Below are positions 63,905-64,000 of a DNA stretch of 64,000 nucleotides, in pieces. Origin of the DNA: an uncultured bacterium. GTDB lineage: Bacteria > Vulcanimicrobiota > Xenobia > Xenobiales > Xenobiaceae. The stretch's first letter is position 1. Each line of letters starts with the position of its first letter. Both the position numbers and the translations under genes were made by a program. Location: contig CAKTUZ010000002.1 of assembly GCA_934621605.1 (NCBI GenBank), positions 62,001 through 126,000 of the forward strand, in the 5' to 3' direction. Below the pieces are notes generated by a model, which worked only from the letters and a program-made list of their open reading frames with translations, searched no databases and was not told the DNA's origin.

Positions 63905-64000
63905 TTGACCTTCTTGAGTCTCATTGGCGATGGCTCCCTTTTTGCTTTCAGCTTTCAATTGCGCCAAAGGGCGGGCGGCAACTTCTTCAACACCCGGCCT

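Overview
The window is a compact, mostly ordinary bacterial chromosome segment with about 43 protein genes, no rRNA or tRNA gene, no CRISPR array and no recognisable insertion sequence. Several genes suggest an anaerobic or low-oxygen organism with a diderm (Gram-negative-like) envelope: heptose-bisphosphate phosphatase (gmhB), a clostridial-type 2[4Fe-4S] ferredoxin, NapG/NapH-like iron-sulfur proteins, minor type IV pilins, SPOR and M16 proteins. TTG and GTG starts behind good ribosome binding sites are common (metF, the ATP-grasp gene, the SPOR gene, napH-like, pfaA-like). I cannot assign the phylum; the mix of genes would fit a poorly sampled, possibly host-associated lineage.

Layout. (1) 1-4.9 kb, minus strand: a truncated ECF-type S component, a ModE-like regulator, a secreted zincin, a secreted EEP-family phosphodiesterase/nuclease and an unknown protein. 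(2) 5.0-22.8 kb, plus strand: a three-gene polyunsaturated-fatty-acid/secondary-lipid synthase operon (pfaD-like, then a KS-AT-4xACP-KR-DH megasynthase, then a KS-CLF-AT-4 hotdog megasynthase). It is preceded by a TTGACA/TAAATT promoter and a leader with an intrinsic-terminator hairpin, and followed by a Gly/Pro/His-rich protein. (3) 22.8-29.5 kb: DMT exporter, HAD phosphatase, NapG/NapH-like pair, an ATP-grasp enzyme and an M3 oligopeptidase. (4) 29.6-34.9 kb: minor pilins on both strands. (5) 34.9-39.8 kb: the most unusual island. It holds a putative R-S-E-class ADP-ribosyltransferase with a 71-residue partner gene 3 bp downstream, divergent from two tandem M4-like metalloproteases without signal peptides. 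The N-termini of all three larger proteins look alike. (6) 39.9-64 kb: mainly housekeeping genes on the minus strand: M16 pair, metF, ferredoxin, def-fmt, a stalk-domain protein, der, cmk-plsC, priA, a SPOR protein, a Ser/Thr kinase with TPRs, and a translationally coupled rarA-nfo-SBP-cca run.

How it fits together. The Pfa genes together encode the ketosynthase, acyltransferase, carrier, ketoreductase, dehydratase and enoylreductase activities for an iterative lipid, but no phosphopantetheinyl transferase is present here. The ADP-ribosyltransferase, its small neighbour and the paired proteases look like an effector island; their export route is not visible. A short RNA-like motif occurs twice, in the 5' regions of cmk and of the kinase gene, and is the best candidate for an undescribed regulatory element.
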